From Nonomuraea typhae (lineage in GTDB: Bacteria > Actinomycetota > Actinomycetes > Streptosporangiales > Streptosporangiaceae): a stretch of 64,000 bases of DNA. Shown in pieces: positions 7,014 through 16,132 of this stretch. Every line of letters begins with the position of its first letter. Position 1 is the stretch's first letter. The position numbers and the translations under genes are program-made. The stretch is from contig NZ_VRLV01000017.1 in NCBI RefSeq assembly GCF_009760925.1, forward strand, positions 1-64,000, in the 5' to 3' direction. The notes under the pieces were generated by a model. That model did not search any database. It saw only the letters and a program-made list of their open reading frames with translations, and was not told the DNA's origin.

Positions 7014-8621
7014 CTAGCGGAAACTCTCTTCGATGAACTCGTTCGCCGCCTGCTGTTCACGCAGCTCGACCCGCCGGATCTTGCCGGAGATCGTCTTCGG
7101 CAGCTCGCCGAACTCCAGCCGCCGGATCCGCTTGTAGGGCGCCAGCTCCCGCCGCGAGTGCTCGAAGATCGAGCGCGCGGTCTCCTCCGTCGGCTCGAAC
7201 CCGGGGGCGAGGCTCACATATGCCTTGGGTACGGCCAGCCGTACCGGATCCGGGGCGGGCACGACCGCGGCCTCGGCGACGGCCTCGTGCTCCAGCAGGA
7301 CGCTTTCCAGCTCGAACGGCGAGATCCGGTAGTCCGACGCCTTGAACACGTCGTCGGTACGCCCGACATAGGTGATGTACCCGTCGGCGTCCCGGGTGGC
7401 CACGTCGCCGGTGTGGTAGTAGCCATCCGACATGCCCGACTCCTTGCCGACATATCGAGACATGAGGCCCAAGGGGCGGCGCTCGTCCAGCGGCAGGCAG
7501 ATCTCCCCGTCGTCCCCCGGCTCGCCGGTGATCGGGTCCACGAGCACCACGTCGTACCCGGGCAGCGGCCGGCCCATCGAGCCCGGCTTGACCGGCGCCT
7601 CCGGAGTGTTGCCGATCTGCGCGGTGGTTTCGGTCTGCCCGTATCCGTCGCGGATCGTCAAGCCCCACGCCTTGGCGACCTGGTCGATGATCTCCGGGTT
7701 GAGCGGCTCACCGGCGGCCACCGCCGTACGCAGCGGAAGCTGCCACGCGGACAGGTCCTCCTGGATGAGCATGCGCCACACGGTCGGCGGCGCGCAGAAC
7801 GTCGTCACCCGCTCGTCGCGCAGCACCTCCAGCAGCGCCTGCGCGGAGAAGCGCTGGTAGTCGTGGACCAGCACGGTCGCACCCGCGTTCCACGGCGCGA
7901 AGACGTTGCTCCAGGCGTGCTTGGCCCAGCCCGGGGAGGAGATGTTCAGGTGCACGTCGCCGGGGCGCAGCCCGATCCAGAACATCGTCGACAGGTGCCC
8001 GGCCGGGTAGGAGGCGTGTGTGTGCTCGACCAGCTTGGGCTGGGAGGTGGTGCCCGAGGTGAAGTAGAGCAGCATCGTGTCGCCCGCCCGCGTGGGCGCG
8101 TCGGGGGTGAAGCCGGCCTCGCCGTACGTGAGCGTCTGCCAGCCCTCGGCCGGTCCGACCGAGATCCTGGAGTACGGCCCGCCGGAGAACTTGTCGGCGT
8201 CGGCGGCGTTGGCGATGACATGCGCGACCCCGCCACGGGTGATGCGCTCGTCGAGGTCCTTGGCGGTCAGCAGGGTCGTGGCCGGGATGACGACCGCGCC
8301 CAGCTTGATCGCGGCCAGCATCGTCTCCCAGAGCTCGGGCTGGTTGCCCAGCATGAGCAGGATGCGGTCGCCCCGCCGTACCCCGGTCGAGCGCAGCCAG
8401 GTGGCCAGCCGGTTGGAGCGTTCTGAGAGCTCCGCGAAGGTGTACGTGACCCTGCCGACGATCTTGAGGGCGACGGCGTCCGGGGTCTCGGCCGCCAGCA
8501 CGCCGTCGAACCAGTCCAGCGCCCAGTTGAACTCATCGAGCTCGGGCCAGCGGAAGTCGCGGCGGGCGGTGTCGTAGTCGGACTGCAGCAGGAGGTCACG
8601 CGCGGCGCGGAATTCGCTCAT
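7014..8621 (-). CDS. AMP-dependent acyl-CoA synthetase (medium-chain type)
   Basis: The 535-residue enzyme activates a carboxylic acid to its acyl-CoA with ATP through an acyl-adenylate. ANL-superfamily motifs are clear: the P-loop YFTSGTTSQPK, DGYGQTETT (A5), YHTGDVATRDADGYITYVGR (A7/A8 hinge) and the C-terminal catalytic lysine motif LPKTISGKIRR. The N-terminus (FRWPELDEFNWALDWFD) resembles the medium-chain/acetyl-CoA synthetase-like branch. The start was placed at ATG 8621, with AGGA about 9 nt upstream. The gene lies 13 nt behind a TetR gene on the same strand, so the pair is probably one operon. Chain length cannot be told from the sequence. Confidence 0.88.
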   Translation of the reverse strand: MSEFRAARDLLLQSDYDTARRDFRWPELDEFNWALDWFDGVLAAETPDAVALKIVGRVTYTFAELSERSNRLATWLRSTGVRRGDRILLMLGNQPELWETMLAAIKLGAVVIPATTLLTAKDLDERITRGGVAHVIANAADADKFSGGPYSRISVGPAEGWQTLTYGEAGFTPDAPTRAGDTMLLYFTSGTTSQPKLVEHTHASYPAGHLSTMFWIGLRPGDVHLNISSPGWAKHAWSNVFAPWNAGATVLVHDYQRFSAQALLEVLRDERVTTFCAPPTVWRMLIQEDLSAWQLPLRTAVAAGEPLNPEIIDQVAKAWGLTIRDGYGQTETTAQIGNTPEAPVKPGSMGRPLPGYDVVLVDPITGEPGDDGEICLPLDERRPLGLMSRYVGKESGMSDGYYHTGDVATRDADGYITYVGRTDDVFKASDYRISPFELESVLLEHEAVAEAAVVPAPDPVRLAVPKAYVSLAPGFEPTEETARSIFEHSRRELAPYKRIRRLEFGELPKTISGKIRRVELREQQAANEFIEESFR

Positions 8622-8634
8622 GCCCGGAATCCTG

Positions 8635-9336
8635 CTACGTGACCAGGCGCGCCTCAAGACCGTCGAGCACTGTGTACAGGCCGAAGTCGAAGCTCATCTC
8701 CCGGATCTCGACGGGGTCGGCGTCGTAGACCGTCGTGATGCGCTTGGCCATCTCCGGATAGTCGGCCACGGCCTTGACCACGGCCGCCCGCATGGCCTCT
8801 TGGTCCGGCTCCTCCTTGGTGAGGTATTCGTTGAAGGCGGTCTCCGGGATCGTCATGCCGAAGATGTAGGCGGTGAGCGTGCTGATCGCGTAGTCGATCT
8901 CCAGGCCCTCGAATCCGGCCACGGTGACGGCGTGGCGCAGCCGGTCGGTGGCGCGCAGCGCGTTGGGCCCGATGGCGGGTATGCGGCCGATGAGCTGTGA
9001 GGCCCACGGGTGGCGGAGGATGGTCTGACGCATGCTCTTGCCGAAGGAGGCGGCCGAGTAGCGCCAGCTCACCTCCTCGGCGTCGGCGATCACCATCTCG
9101 CCCCAGATCTCGTCGTAGGCGAGCTCCAGCAGCTCGTCCTTGTTGGCGACGTACCAGTAGATGCTGGTCGCCCCCGCGCCGAGCTTCGCGCCGAGTTTGC
9201 GCATGCTGAGGCCGTCGGTGCCTTCGGCGTCGAGGAGCTCCAGCGCGGCGCGGACGATCTGCTCGCGGCTGAGGCCGGGCGTGGACTTGGCCGACCGTCC
9301 CTCGCGGGTCCAGACAGAGGAGAATCCCTTGCTCAC
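8635..9336 (-). CDS. TetR family transcriptional regulator
   Basis: The 233-residue regulator has an N-terminal TetR helix-turn-helix (REQIVRAALELLDAEGTDGLSMRKLGAKLGA..SIYWYVANKDELLELAYDEI, about 24-80) and a C-terminal TetR_C domain of the tetracycline-repressor subtype. The GTG start (VSKGFSSVW) has GGGAG very close upstream. It is divergent from an MFS exporter and upstream of an acyl-CoA synthetase. The perfect palindrome at 9355-9371 between the divergent promoters is the probable operator, so it likely represses the exporter and itself. Confidence 0.88.
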   Translation of the reverse strand: MSKGFSSVWTREGRSAKSTPGLSREQIVRAALELLDAEGTDGLSMRKLGAKLGAGATSIYWYVANKDELLELAYDEIWGEMVIADAEEVSWRYSAASFGKSMRQTILRHPWASQLIGRIPAIGPNALRATDRLRHAVTVAGFEGLEIDYAISTLTAYIFGMTIPETAFNEYLTKEEPDQEAMRAAVVKAVADYPEMAKRITTVYDADPVEIREMSFDFGLYTVLDGLEARLVT

Positions 9337-9354
9337 GCTCCCAGGATAAATCAA

Positions 9355-9371
9355 CTCGCACACTGTGCGAG
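9355..9371. promoter_or_regulatory. TetR operator between tetR and MFS exporter
   Basis: CTCGCACACTGTGCGAG is a perfect 17-bp palindrome (8-bp arms about C9363). It lies just upstream of the MFS -10 box (TACAGT, 9380-9385) and in the promoter region of the divergent tetR. A direct half-site CTGTGCGAG recurs at about 9405-9413 inside the MFS coding start. Confidence 0.75.
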
Positions 9372-9391
9372 AAGTGTCGTACAGTGTTCTG

Positions 9392-10852
9392 GTGAACTCG
9401 AACGCTGTGCGAGACCCCCGCCGCTGGTGGACGCTCGCCGTACTCTGCCTCGCCACCCTCGTGCTGGCCGTGGACGGGACCGTGCTCAACCTGGCGATCC
9501 CGACCCTCGTGCGCGACCTGGGCGCCACGCCCTCCGAGATCCAGTGGATCCTCGACGCCTACGTGCTGGTCTTCGCCGGGCTCCTGCTCACCGCCGGCAG
9601 CCTGTCCGACCGGTTCGGGCGCAGGAAGATGCTGATCATCGGCCTGCTGCTCTTCGGCGGCGCCTCCGCCCTGGCCGTCCTGGTCAGCGAGCCGTGGCAC
9701 CTGATCGCCATGCGCACGCTCATGGGCGTCGGCGGATCCGTGCTCATGCCCTCGACCCTGTCCATCCTCATCACCGTCTTCGACGAGGACGAACGCCGCA
9801 AGGCCATGGCCGCCTGGGGCGCCGTCTCCATGATCGGTGTGGTCGCCGGGCCCACACTGGGCGGCCTCCTGCTGGAGAACTGGGGCTGGGCCTCGGTCTT
9901 CCTCATCAACGTGCCGATCGCGCTGCTGGCCGTCGTCGCGGCCCTGGTGCTCATGCCCGAGTCCAAGGCGCCCGCCCGCAAGATCGACCCGGTCGGGGTG
10001 ATCCTGTCCGTCGTCGGCCTGACCTCGGTCGTCTTCGTCATCATCGAGCGGGAGTGGAACCTGGTCGCGATCGGCCTGGCCGTCCTCGCGCTGGGCGCCT
10101 TCCTGGTCTGGGAACGCCGCTCCGACCACCCGATGATGCCGCTGGAGCTGTTCAGGAACCGCAACTTCAGCGGCGCGTCCTTCTCGGTCCTGCTGATGTC
10201 CTTCGGCGCCGGGGCGCTGATGCTCATGCTCACCCAGTACCTGCAGTTCGTCCTCGGGTACGGGGCCATGCAGGCGGGCCTGGCGCTCCTGCCGTACGTG
10301 ATCGCCGCGACGATCTTCAACGGGGTCGGGGCGGGGCTCGGCCAGCGGGTCAGCAACCGCGCGCTCATCGCCGGCGGCATGCTCGTCCTCGGGGCCGGCT
10401 TCGTCATCCTCGCCACCACCACCGGCTACGGTCCGATGCTCGCCGGCCTGCTGGTCATGGGGGTCGGCGGCGGCCTGGCCGCGCCCGCCGCCTACGCCAC
10501 GCTCATGGGCGCCATCCCCGTCGAGCACGCCGGGGTCGGCTCGGCCATGAACGACACCGTCCAGCAGATCGGCATGGCCTTCAGCATCGCGGTGCTCGGC
10601 AGCGTGCTGGCCGGGGTGTACACCTCGGCCATGCCGGCCGAGGCCCCCGCGCAGGTCAGGTCGTCGATCGGCGAAGCGCTCAAGCTGGGCGGCTGGGACG
10701 CTCCGGCGCGCGAGGCGTTCACCACCGCGATGCACGTCGGCTCCTGGATCGGCGCGATCTTCTGCCTCCTGGCCGCCGTGCTCGCGCTGGTCGTCCTGCG
10801 CGCGCCGGCACCCGCCCAGGCGGACGAGCGCGTCAAGGAGGCCACCGGTTAG
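9392..10852 (+). CDS. MFS drug exporter, DHA2 (14-TMS) type
   Basis: The 486-residue integral membrane protein has about 14 predicted transmembrane segments. The DHA2 signatures are LAVDGTVLNLAIPTLVRDLG (motif D1), GSLSDRFGRRKML (motif A) and GVVAGPTLGG (motif C). Such proteins extrude antibiotics, biocides or dyes by proton antiport. The GTG start at 9392 lies 6 nt after TACAGT and has no ribosome binding site, so the mRNA is probably leaderless. Repression by the divergent TetR is likely. Its stop shares TTAG with the convergent oxidase gene. Confidence 0.9.
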   Translation: MNSNAVRDPRRWWTLAVLCLATLVLAVDGTVLNLAIPTLVRDLGATPSEIQWILDAYVLVFAGLLLTAGSLSDRFGRRKMLIIGLLLFGGASALAVLVSEPWHLIAMRTLMGVGGSVLMPSTLSILITVFDEDERRKAMAAWGAVSMIGVVAGPTLGGLLLENWGWASVFLINVPIALLAVVAALVLMPESKAPARKIDPVGVILSVVGLTSVVFVIIEREWNLVAIGLAVLALGAFLVWERRSDHPMMPLELFRNRNFSGASFSVLLMSFGAGALMLMLTQYLQFVLGYGAMQAGLALLPYVIAATIFNGVGAGLGQRVSNRALIAGGMLVLGAGFVILATTTGYGPMLAGLLVMGVGGGLAAPAAYATLMGAIPVEHAGVGSAMNDTVQQIGMAFSIAVLGSVLAGVYTSAMPAEAPAQVRSSIGEALKLGGWDAPAREAFTTAMHVGSWIGAIFCLLAAVLALVVLRAPAPAQADERVKEATG

Positions 10853-11553
10853 GCCCGCACGCGCGGCTCGCGCATGTTCACCACGCTGTCGAGTTTGTGC
10901 ACCCGCTCGTCGTGGCCGATCTGCCGCAGCAGGTCGGCCACCGAACGGTAGTGGCCGTACTCGGCGGCGTAGGTGCCCGGGTCGGGGACGAACTCCAGAT
11001 CCGGGTTCTCCGCCACGAACGTCATGTACTCGTGCTCGGCGTGATCCTCGAACTCGGCGTTGAGCCGGTAGCTCCAGTCCGGCCGGACCAGGAACAACAC
11101 CCACGACACGTGGTAGTAGAACAGCGCGATCAGCCAGGGCGCCGCCCGGTGCAGCAGCCAGTTGCGCTTGAGACCCTGCCGGTCGATCAGGTCCTCCATG
11201 ATCAGCAGGTGGAACTGCTCGTTGTCCTGATCGGCGCGGGCCTCCACGATCCGGTCGAAGACCCGCCGGGCCAGCGTCGAGCGGGTGCGGTGCCGATGAA
11301 CCGCCCAGTAGCCCATGCGCTCCCACGCCTGGTACGGCACGCGGGCGATGATCTCCAGCATGGCGAACTTCGTGAACGAGCCCTGCTTGCCGTACATGAT
11401 GTCCACGGGCTTGAACATCATCTTGGCCAGCAGGCTGTAGTTCATGCGCGGGGTGTCCAGCGTCTCCTGCTGGGCGCGGAGCAGCGCCTCGGGGTCGAGC
11501 TTCGGCGGGCCGGCCAGAACCTCGGGGCGGGGAAGCGTGGTGGTGGTCGACAT
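10849..11553 (-). CDS. Alternative oxidase (AOX)-type di-iron protein
   Basis: The 234-residue protein matches the alternative oxidase pattern. MLEIIARVPYQAWERM corresponds to the AOX LET..VP helix, DNEQFHLLIMEDL to NERMHL (ExxH), an aromatic hydrophobic hairpin (PWLIALFYYHVSWVLFLV) follows, EFEDHAEHEYMTF corresponds to LEEEA..H, and GHDERVHKL corresponds to the ADE..H helix. Four Glu and two His ligands for a di-iron site therefore appear present. AOX enzymes oxidise quinol and reduce oxygen to water without proton pumping at the inner face of the membrane. AAGGAG lies 7 nt before the ATG. Quinol specificity in a menaquinone-using actinomycete is an open question. Confidence 0.8.
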   Translation of the reverse strand: MSTTTTLPRPEVLAGPPKLDPEALLRAQQETLDTPRMNYSLLAKMMFKPVDIMYGKQGSFTKFAMLEIIARVPYQAWERMGYWAVHRHRTRSTLARRVFDRIVEARADQDNEQFHLLIMEDLIDRQGLKRNWLLHRAAPWLIALFYYHVSWVLFLVRPDWSYRLNAEFEDHAEHEYMTFVAENPDLEFVPDPGTYAAEYGHYRSVADLLRQIGHDERVHKLDSVVNMREPRVRA

Positions 11554-11791
11554 TTCGGATCTCCTTGTGTTCTCGGTGATGATCCGATCGTGGCCGACCG
11601 GCCCCCTCCCGGTCGTCGGCCCGTGGACGGCTCTCGCGGTGCCTCCCCGGCAGTAGTGACGGGCCTGCGGATACGCCGCCCGGCGCACGGGATGACCCCT
11701 AGGGGGAGAAGATTTTCGCGCCGGCGTTGAACCGTTCCCATGCCCGCATGCGTACAACGGGACAGCCGAATTCCGGGCCGGGGAGAGACAC

Positions 11792-12697
11792 ATGGGAGCC
11801 GGGGTTTCCACAGGCCGTCAGCGGGTCGCATCGGGGGCTGGATCGGAGCGGGTGGCCGTCGGCGCCGACCCGATCCACTACGCGACCGGGACCGTGGTCC
11901 TGCCGCACTCCGACTTCGCCCTTCCCGGACCGCCGGGCCTCGCCCTGCGGCGGGTCCACCGATCGGGCACGCGCGGGGGGCCTGGCTTCGGGGCCGCCTG
12001 GGCCTCCACCTTCGACCAGAGGGTGGAGGTCCACTCCGAAGGCGTGCACGTGGTCGCGGCCGACGGGGGCGTGCTCGTCTATCCGCATCCCGGCTACGCG
12101 CCGGTGGGTCCCTACGCGGGCCCCGGCTCGGAGCTGCGCAGGATCGCGCGGGGCTACGCCGTCACCGACCCGGCTACCGGCCTGACCGCGCGCTTCCGCG
12201 GTGCCGGCGACCGGCTGGCGCTCACCGAACTGGCCGACGCCGCGGGACACCGTACCGAGCTGCGCCGCGGCCCGGACGGCAGCCTGGCCGAGGTGCTGTC
12301 GGCGGGCGTGAGCGTGAAGGTCGAGAACGCCGACGGGAAGATCGTCGCGGTACGGCAGGGCGGCCGCACCCTGGCCGCCTACGCCTACGACCAGGCCGGC
12401 AACCTGACCGAGACCACCCTGCCAGGGGGAGGGCGCCGCTACGCCTACGACCCCGCGGGCCGGGTGACCAGGTGGGAGGACGCCGACGGCGTGCACCTCT
12501 ACACCTATGACGTGTTCGGCCGCTGCGTCCGGGCGCAGGGGCCGAACACGGATCTCACGCTCGAGTACGAGTGCCGCGGCACCTCGGTCAGGGATGCCCG
12601 CGGCGACCACACCGTCTACCTCTACGACGGCCTCTCGCAGCTCGTCGAGCGCATCGACTACGCCGACCGCCACGCCCTGGACGCCCGCGCGAGCTGA
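11792..12697 (+). CDS. Truncated RHS/YD-repeat protein
   Basis: The 301-residue protein begins with a DUF6531-like RHS N-terminal region (VAVGADPIHYATGTVVLPHSDFALPGPPGLALRRVHRSG). YD/RHS repeats follow (YAYDQAGNLTETTLPGG, YAYDPAGRVTRWEDADG, YTYDVFGRCVRAQGPN, YLYDGLSQLVERIDYAD). Full RHS toxins run past 1000 residues and end in a PxxxxDPxG core plus a toxin tip. Here both are missing and there is no signal peptide. It is either a decayed relic or a small structural RHS protein. GGGGAGAG lies 6 nt upstream of the ATG. Its last 40 bp overlap the 3' end of the convergent FHA-FtsK gene. Confidence 0.75.
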   Translation: MGAGVSTGRQRVASGAGSERVAVGADPIHYATGTVVLPHSDFALPGPPGLALRRVHRSGTRGGPGFGAAWASTFDQRVEVHSEGVHVVAADGGVLVYPHPGYAPVGPYAGPGSELRRIARGYAVTDPATGLTARFRGAGDRLALTELADAAGHRTELRRGPDGSLAEVLSAGVSVKVENADGKIVAVRQGGRTLAAYAYDQAGNLTETTLPGGGRRYAYDPAGRVTRWEDADGVHLYTYDVFGRCVRAQGPNTDLTLEYECRGTSVRDARGDHTVYLYDGLSQLVERIDYADRHALDARAS

Positions 12698-15600
12698 ACC
12701 AGCGTGGTGCGCCCCGGCGCCGACAGGTAACCGCGCCCCGGCGGCCCGCCGAGATACTCGTCCGGCTCCAGCACGAGCCCGTGCACCAGCGCCGCCGCCA
12801 GCCCGGTCGGGGCCAGCACGATGCGCGCCCCCGACCGGAACACCGAGGTCACCACCTCGCCCAGGGGATGCCGCCGCCCCTCCAGGATCGGCGTGGCGTC
12901 GCCGGCCAGGATCAGCGTCCGGGTCCCGCATCCGGCCGCCGACTCCTGCAGCAGCGTGGGCCTGCCGGCGTGGGCGGTGACGGCCAGCCGGTCGAGGTCG
13001 TCCACGACCACGGCGAACTCCGCCCAGCCGTTCGCCTCCGCGCGCAGGTCGTCGTCGGTGAAGCGGGTGCCGGACAGCAGCCGGGCGCCCGGCAGCCCCT
13101 CCAGCGGCGAACCGGGCCGGGCCAGCGCCAGCACGTTCACCCCGCGCTCCACCAGTGCCTGCGCGAAGAGCAGGGCGGCGTTGCTGCGACCGGAGCCCGG
13201 CGGGCCCGAGACCAGGACGGTCCGCGGGCCGGTGCCGAGCAGATCCAGCCCGATCGTGGTGACGTCCGGGCCGCCGACGCCGATCGGGATGCCGGTGACG
13301 CGGCCGAGCTCGCCGGGCGCCACGACGGCGGGCATCGGCGGGAACGGCCGGGCGGCCGTCAGCGGCGGGCCCGGCTCGGGCGGCAGCGCGATCTGGATCG
13401 GCAGCGCGCTGCCCGCGTCCACGCCCCTTCCGGGCGCCGCGCCCTCGTGGCCGAGCATCAGCTGGCGCGTGAACGGCGCACCGCCCGGCCCCGCGCCGGT
13501 GGCGACCAGGTGGATCCCGAGCGGCGGGCCGGTCTCGGCCAGCTCCCGCAAGGATGTGCGCAGCGCGGGCGCGATCCCGGGCGACTCCCAGCCGTCCACC
13601 ACCAGGACGATCACTGGGTCGGGCGGCCGACCGGTAGCGCGCCGCGCGGCCTCGGTCGCCAGCCAGGTGACCAGCCGCCGGACCCGGTCGGGTTCCGAGG
13701 GCGAGACGACGGCCCCGCAGTGCGCCGCATAGGCGGCCAGATCGCCGGGCGTGTCCTCGATCGCGTAGATCCAGACGGAGTGCCGGGTCAGCCCGCTGAT
13801 CAGCGTCCGCGCGAACGTGGTCCGGCCGGAGCCCGGCCCGCCGGTCACCACCAGCCGCTCCGTGCCGCGCGGGTCGAAGGCGAGCGCCGGCTGCGCCTGG
13901 TGCGCCGCATCGTCCATCAGCCCGTACGGAACGGCCCGCCCGGACCGGCGCACCCCTTCCAGCCGCCCCGGCAGCGGCGGCAGGACGGGCCGGTACGGCG
14001 CCGCCACGGCCAGCTCGGCGGCGGCCTGGATGACCTGCTCGACGGCCAGCTCCAGCTGGGTGCGGGCGGGCGCCGCCGCGGGCCGGGGCAGGCCCAGCTC
14101 CGACCAGGTCAGCAGGCGGGTCGTGGCGGGGGTGTCGCATGTGGGCGGCGGCTCGTCCAGGCCGCCGGTGCGGAAGAAACGCGGTGGCGCGCCGTCCTGC
14201 TCGATCACCCCGGCGCCGGGCGGCCCGGCGGCGAGGGACGCCGTCCTGACCACGTGGATGTCCGGCTGCCCGGCGGCGGCGCGGGCCAGTTCGCGGGCGG
14301 CCTCCGACTCCTCGGCGACCAGGACGAGATGCGGCTGACCGGGAAGCGAGGCGCGCCGCCGTACCTCTGCCTTGAGTGAGGCCAGCAGGCGGGCGGCGCC
14401 GGGCGCGTCGAGGGCGGGCAGCAGGGCGGAGACGTGCGGGCAGGCGGCGAACGGCGCGAACACCTCCCCGGCCAGCACGAGCACGAGCTCGTCCGGCCGG
14501 TTGGCCATCATCAGCGACAGGACCAGCGAGCGCGGCACGTCGGGCCCGGCGCCGCGCACGACAGGGGATGGGCCGGAGACGTCCGCGTGCACGGGGCCCG
14601 CGACGTCCGCGCCCACCACGACCGAGGTCACCGGGCCCCGGCCCCATTGCTCCATGGGCGTGAGCAGGTCCAGCAGGCGCACGGGCGCGGCGCGGCGGGC
14701 GCGGTCGCGCATCGGGGCCAGCGCGCGGGCGATCTCCTCCGCCGTCTCGGCGGTGAGGTGCTCGGGCCGGACGGGTTCGGGCAGGTCGGCGCCGGGCCGG
14801 GTGAGGAGCAGGTCGGTGCCGTCCAGCTCGCAGGCGGCCCGGCACTCGTGCATGCCGCGGCGGTCGGCGCAGATGGTGTAGATCCCGGCGGAGGGGCCCC
14901 TGCGCAGCAGTTCCCGCACGCCGGGCAGGTCGCGCAGCGTCCGTGCGCCGTCGAGGAGCACGACCACCTCGCCGGCGCGCTCGCCGGACTTCATGCGGGC
15001 GTGGAGTTCCTCGACCCGGTCGGCGCGGGTGCGGTCGGTGTTGCCCACCAGGCAGCTCACCGCGTCCCCGGTGAGGTGGGGGAGCCAGCGGGTCCAGGTC
15101 AGGTGTTCGCCGCCGCCGGCGGAGATGACCACCAGCTGCAGGTCGCCGGGCGGGCGCAGGGTGGCGAGCTGGATCAGCAGCCAGCGCACCAGCCCGTCGG
15201 CGGGCAGGCGCGGCCCGACCACGCCCAGCACGCCGACCTCCCGCAGGTTCACGGTCACCGGCTCGCCGGCGGCGCCCACGCGCAGCTTGAGCCCGTCGGG
15301 CGCGGCGGTGTCGCGCGACCACAGCCCGGGGGCCGCGCAGTGGGCGGCGAGGGTCAGGTCCAGTTCGTCGGGGGCTGCGGGCAGCGATCCCGGCACGCGG
15401 TCGAAGGCGATCAGGCCGTCGGGGCCGCGCTCGGTGCGCGGGCGGGCCGACGGCAGCGGCGCCCAGCGCAGCAGGTCGTCGCCCACCTCCAGGAGCGCGG
15501 GCGGGATCAGGTGGGCGGCGCCGGTCACCGGCGTGCCGTCCACGAGCGTGCCGTTGGTGGAGCCGAGGTCGGTCACGGTCAGCTCGCCGGTCAGCCCCAC

Positions 15601-15984
15601 GTGCAGCCGGGCGTGCATGCGGGAGATGCGCTCGTCGCGCACGAGGCGGACCGCGGCCGCGCGATCCCGGCCGACGACGTGGCCGCCCGGCGCCAGCCAG
15701 ATCACCCGCCCCACGTCGGGGCCGGCCACCACGCGCAGTGCCCCCGCGGCGGGCGGGACGGGCCGGCCGCCGGGAACCGGCTCGCCGACGCCGATCACCA
15801 TGCCGGGCACCAGCGGGCTCTCGGCGAAGGACTGGCCGGGGTCGAGCTTCACGCGCCCCGCGTAGCACGGACGGGGCGGCAGCGCGCCCAGCAGCGAGGC
15901 CAGCTTCGTGCCCGGTTCGGCCACGACTTCGAGGTCGTGCTCGGTGGCGAGCTCGGGGTCACGGACGGTCAGTCGAATGATCAT
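12658..15984 (-). CDS. FHA-FtsK/SpoIIIE fusion ATPase (EccC-like)
   Basis: This 1108-residue protein joins an N-terminal FHA phosphothreonine-binding domain (about 85-180; GHVVGRDRAAAVRL, RISRMHARLHV, LGSTNGTLVDG) to two or more FtsK/SpoIIIE-type ATPase modules. Walker A motifs are GGPGSGRTTFARTLI and SGPPGSGRSNAALLF; a Walker B-like strand is VIVLVVDGWE. No transmembrane helix is obvious, unlike EccC and FtsK. Similar fusions occur in actinomycetes near type VII secretion or conjugation genes; here no ESX genes are visible. The acid-base composition (Ala/Gly/Pro rich) is typical of the group. The start has GAGGGA just upstream. Confidence 0.82.
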   Translation of the reverse strand: MIIRLTVRDPELATEHDLEVVAEPGTKLASLLGALPPRPCYAGRVKLDPGQSFAESPLVPGMVIGVGEPVPGGRPVPPAAGALRVVAGPDVGRVIWLAPGGHVVGRDRAAAVRLVRDERISRMHARLHVGLTGELTVTDLGSTNGTLVDGTPVTGAAHLIPPALLEVGDDLLRWAPLPSARPRTERGPDGLIAFDRVPGSLPAAPDELDLTLAAHCAAPGLWSRDTAAPDGLKLRVGAAGEPVTVNLREVGVLGVVGPRLPADGLVRWLLIQLATLRPPGDLQLVVISAGGGEHLTWTRWLPHLTGDAVSCLVGNTDRTRADRVEELHARMKSGERAGEVVVLLDGARTLRDLPGVRELLRRGPSAGIYTICADRRGMHECRAACELDGTDLLLTRPGADLPEPVRPEHLTAETAEEIARALAPMRDRARRAAPVRLLDLLTPMEQWGRGPVTSVVVGADVAGPVHADVSGPSPVVRGAGPDVPRSLVLSLMMANRPDELVLVLAGEVFAPFAACPHVSALLPALDAPGAARLLASLKAEVRRRASLPGQPHLVLVAEESEAARELARAAAGQPDIHVVRTASLAAGPPGAGVIEQDGAPPRFFRTGGLDEPPPTCDTPATTRLLTWSELGLPRPAAAPARTQLELAVEQVIQAAAELAVAAPYRPVLPPLPGRLEGVRRSGRAVPYGLMDDAAHQAQPALAFDPRGTERLVVTGGPGSGRTTFARTLISGLTRHSVWIYAIEDTPGDLAAYAAHCGAVVSPSEPDRVRRLVTWLATEAARRATGRPPDPVIVLVVDGWESPGIAPALRTSLRELAETGPPLGIHLVATGAGPGGAPFTRQLMLGHEGAAPGRGVDAGSALPIQIALPPEPGPPLTAARPFPPMPAVVAPGELGRVTGIPIGVGGPDVTTIGLDLLGTGPRTVLVSGPPGSGRSNAALLFAQALVERGVNVLALARPGSPLEGLPGARLLSGTRFTDDDLRAEANGWAEFAVVVDDLDRLAVTAHAGRPTLLQESAAGCGTRTLILAGDATPILEGRRHPLGEVVTSVFRSGARIVLAPTGLAAALVHGLVLEPDEYLGGPPGRGYLSAPGRTTLVQLARASRAWRSA

Positions 15985-16120
15985 CGATCCCTCGCACGGC
16001 GGGGACTCCAGCGTGCCTCGTGATCCGCCCCTCTGTCTCGCCTTCGCAAGAGTGACGTTCTGTAAAGCTTCCTAGCCCGAATCCGACAGATTGTGTGTAT
16101 GACCCACTTCCAAATGCGGC

Positions 16121-16126
16121 GATACT
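16121..16126 (+). promoter_or_regulatory. Candidate -10 box of aminotransferase-mmsA operon
   Basis: GATACT is placed 6 nt before the ATG at 16133, and no ribosome binding site is present, so a leaderless start is likely. The 148-bp gap to the divergent FHA-FtsK gene must hold both promoters. Confidence 0.4.
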
Positions 16127-16132
16127 CGGAAC

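Noticed and set aside
9010..11730. 906-codon open frame over tetR, the MFS exporter and the oxidase gene
   Set aside because: It reads through three well-supported genes in a wrong frame and is Arg/Gly/Pro rich. It is a high-GC artefact.
11699..15868. 1389-codon open frame on the minus strand
   Set aside because: It is the +1 shadow of the FHA-FtsK gene and also runs antisense through the RHS gene. No domain is recognisable.
12658..15984. Type VII secretion (ESX) locus
   Set aside because: Only an EccC-like ATPase is seen. WXG100, EccB, EccD, EccE and mycosin genes are missing.
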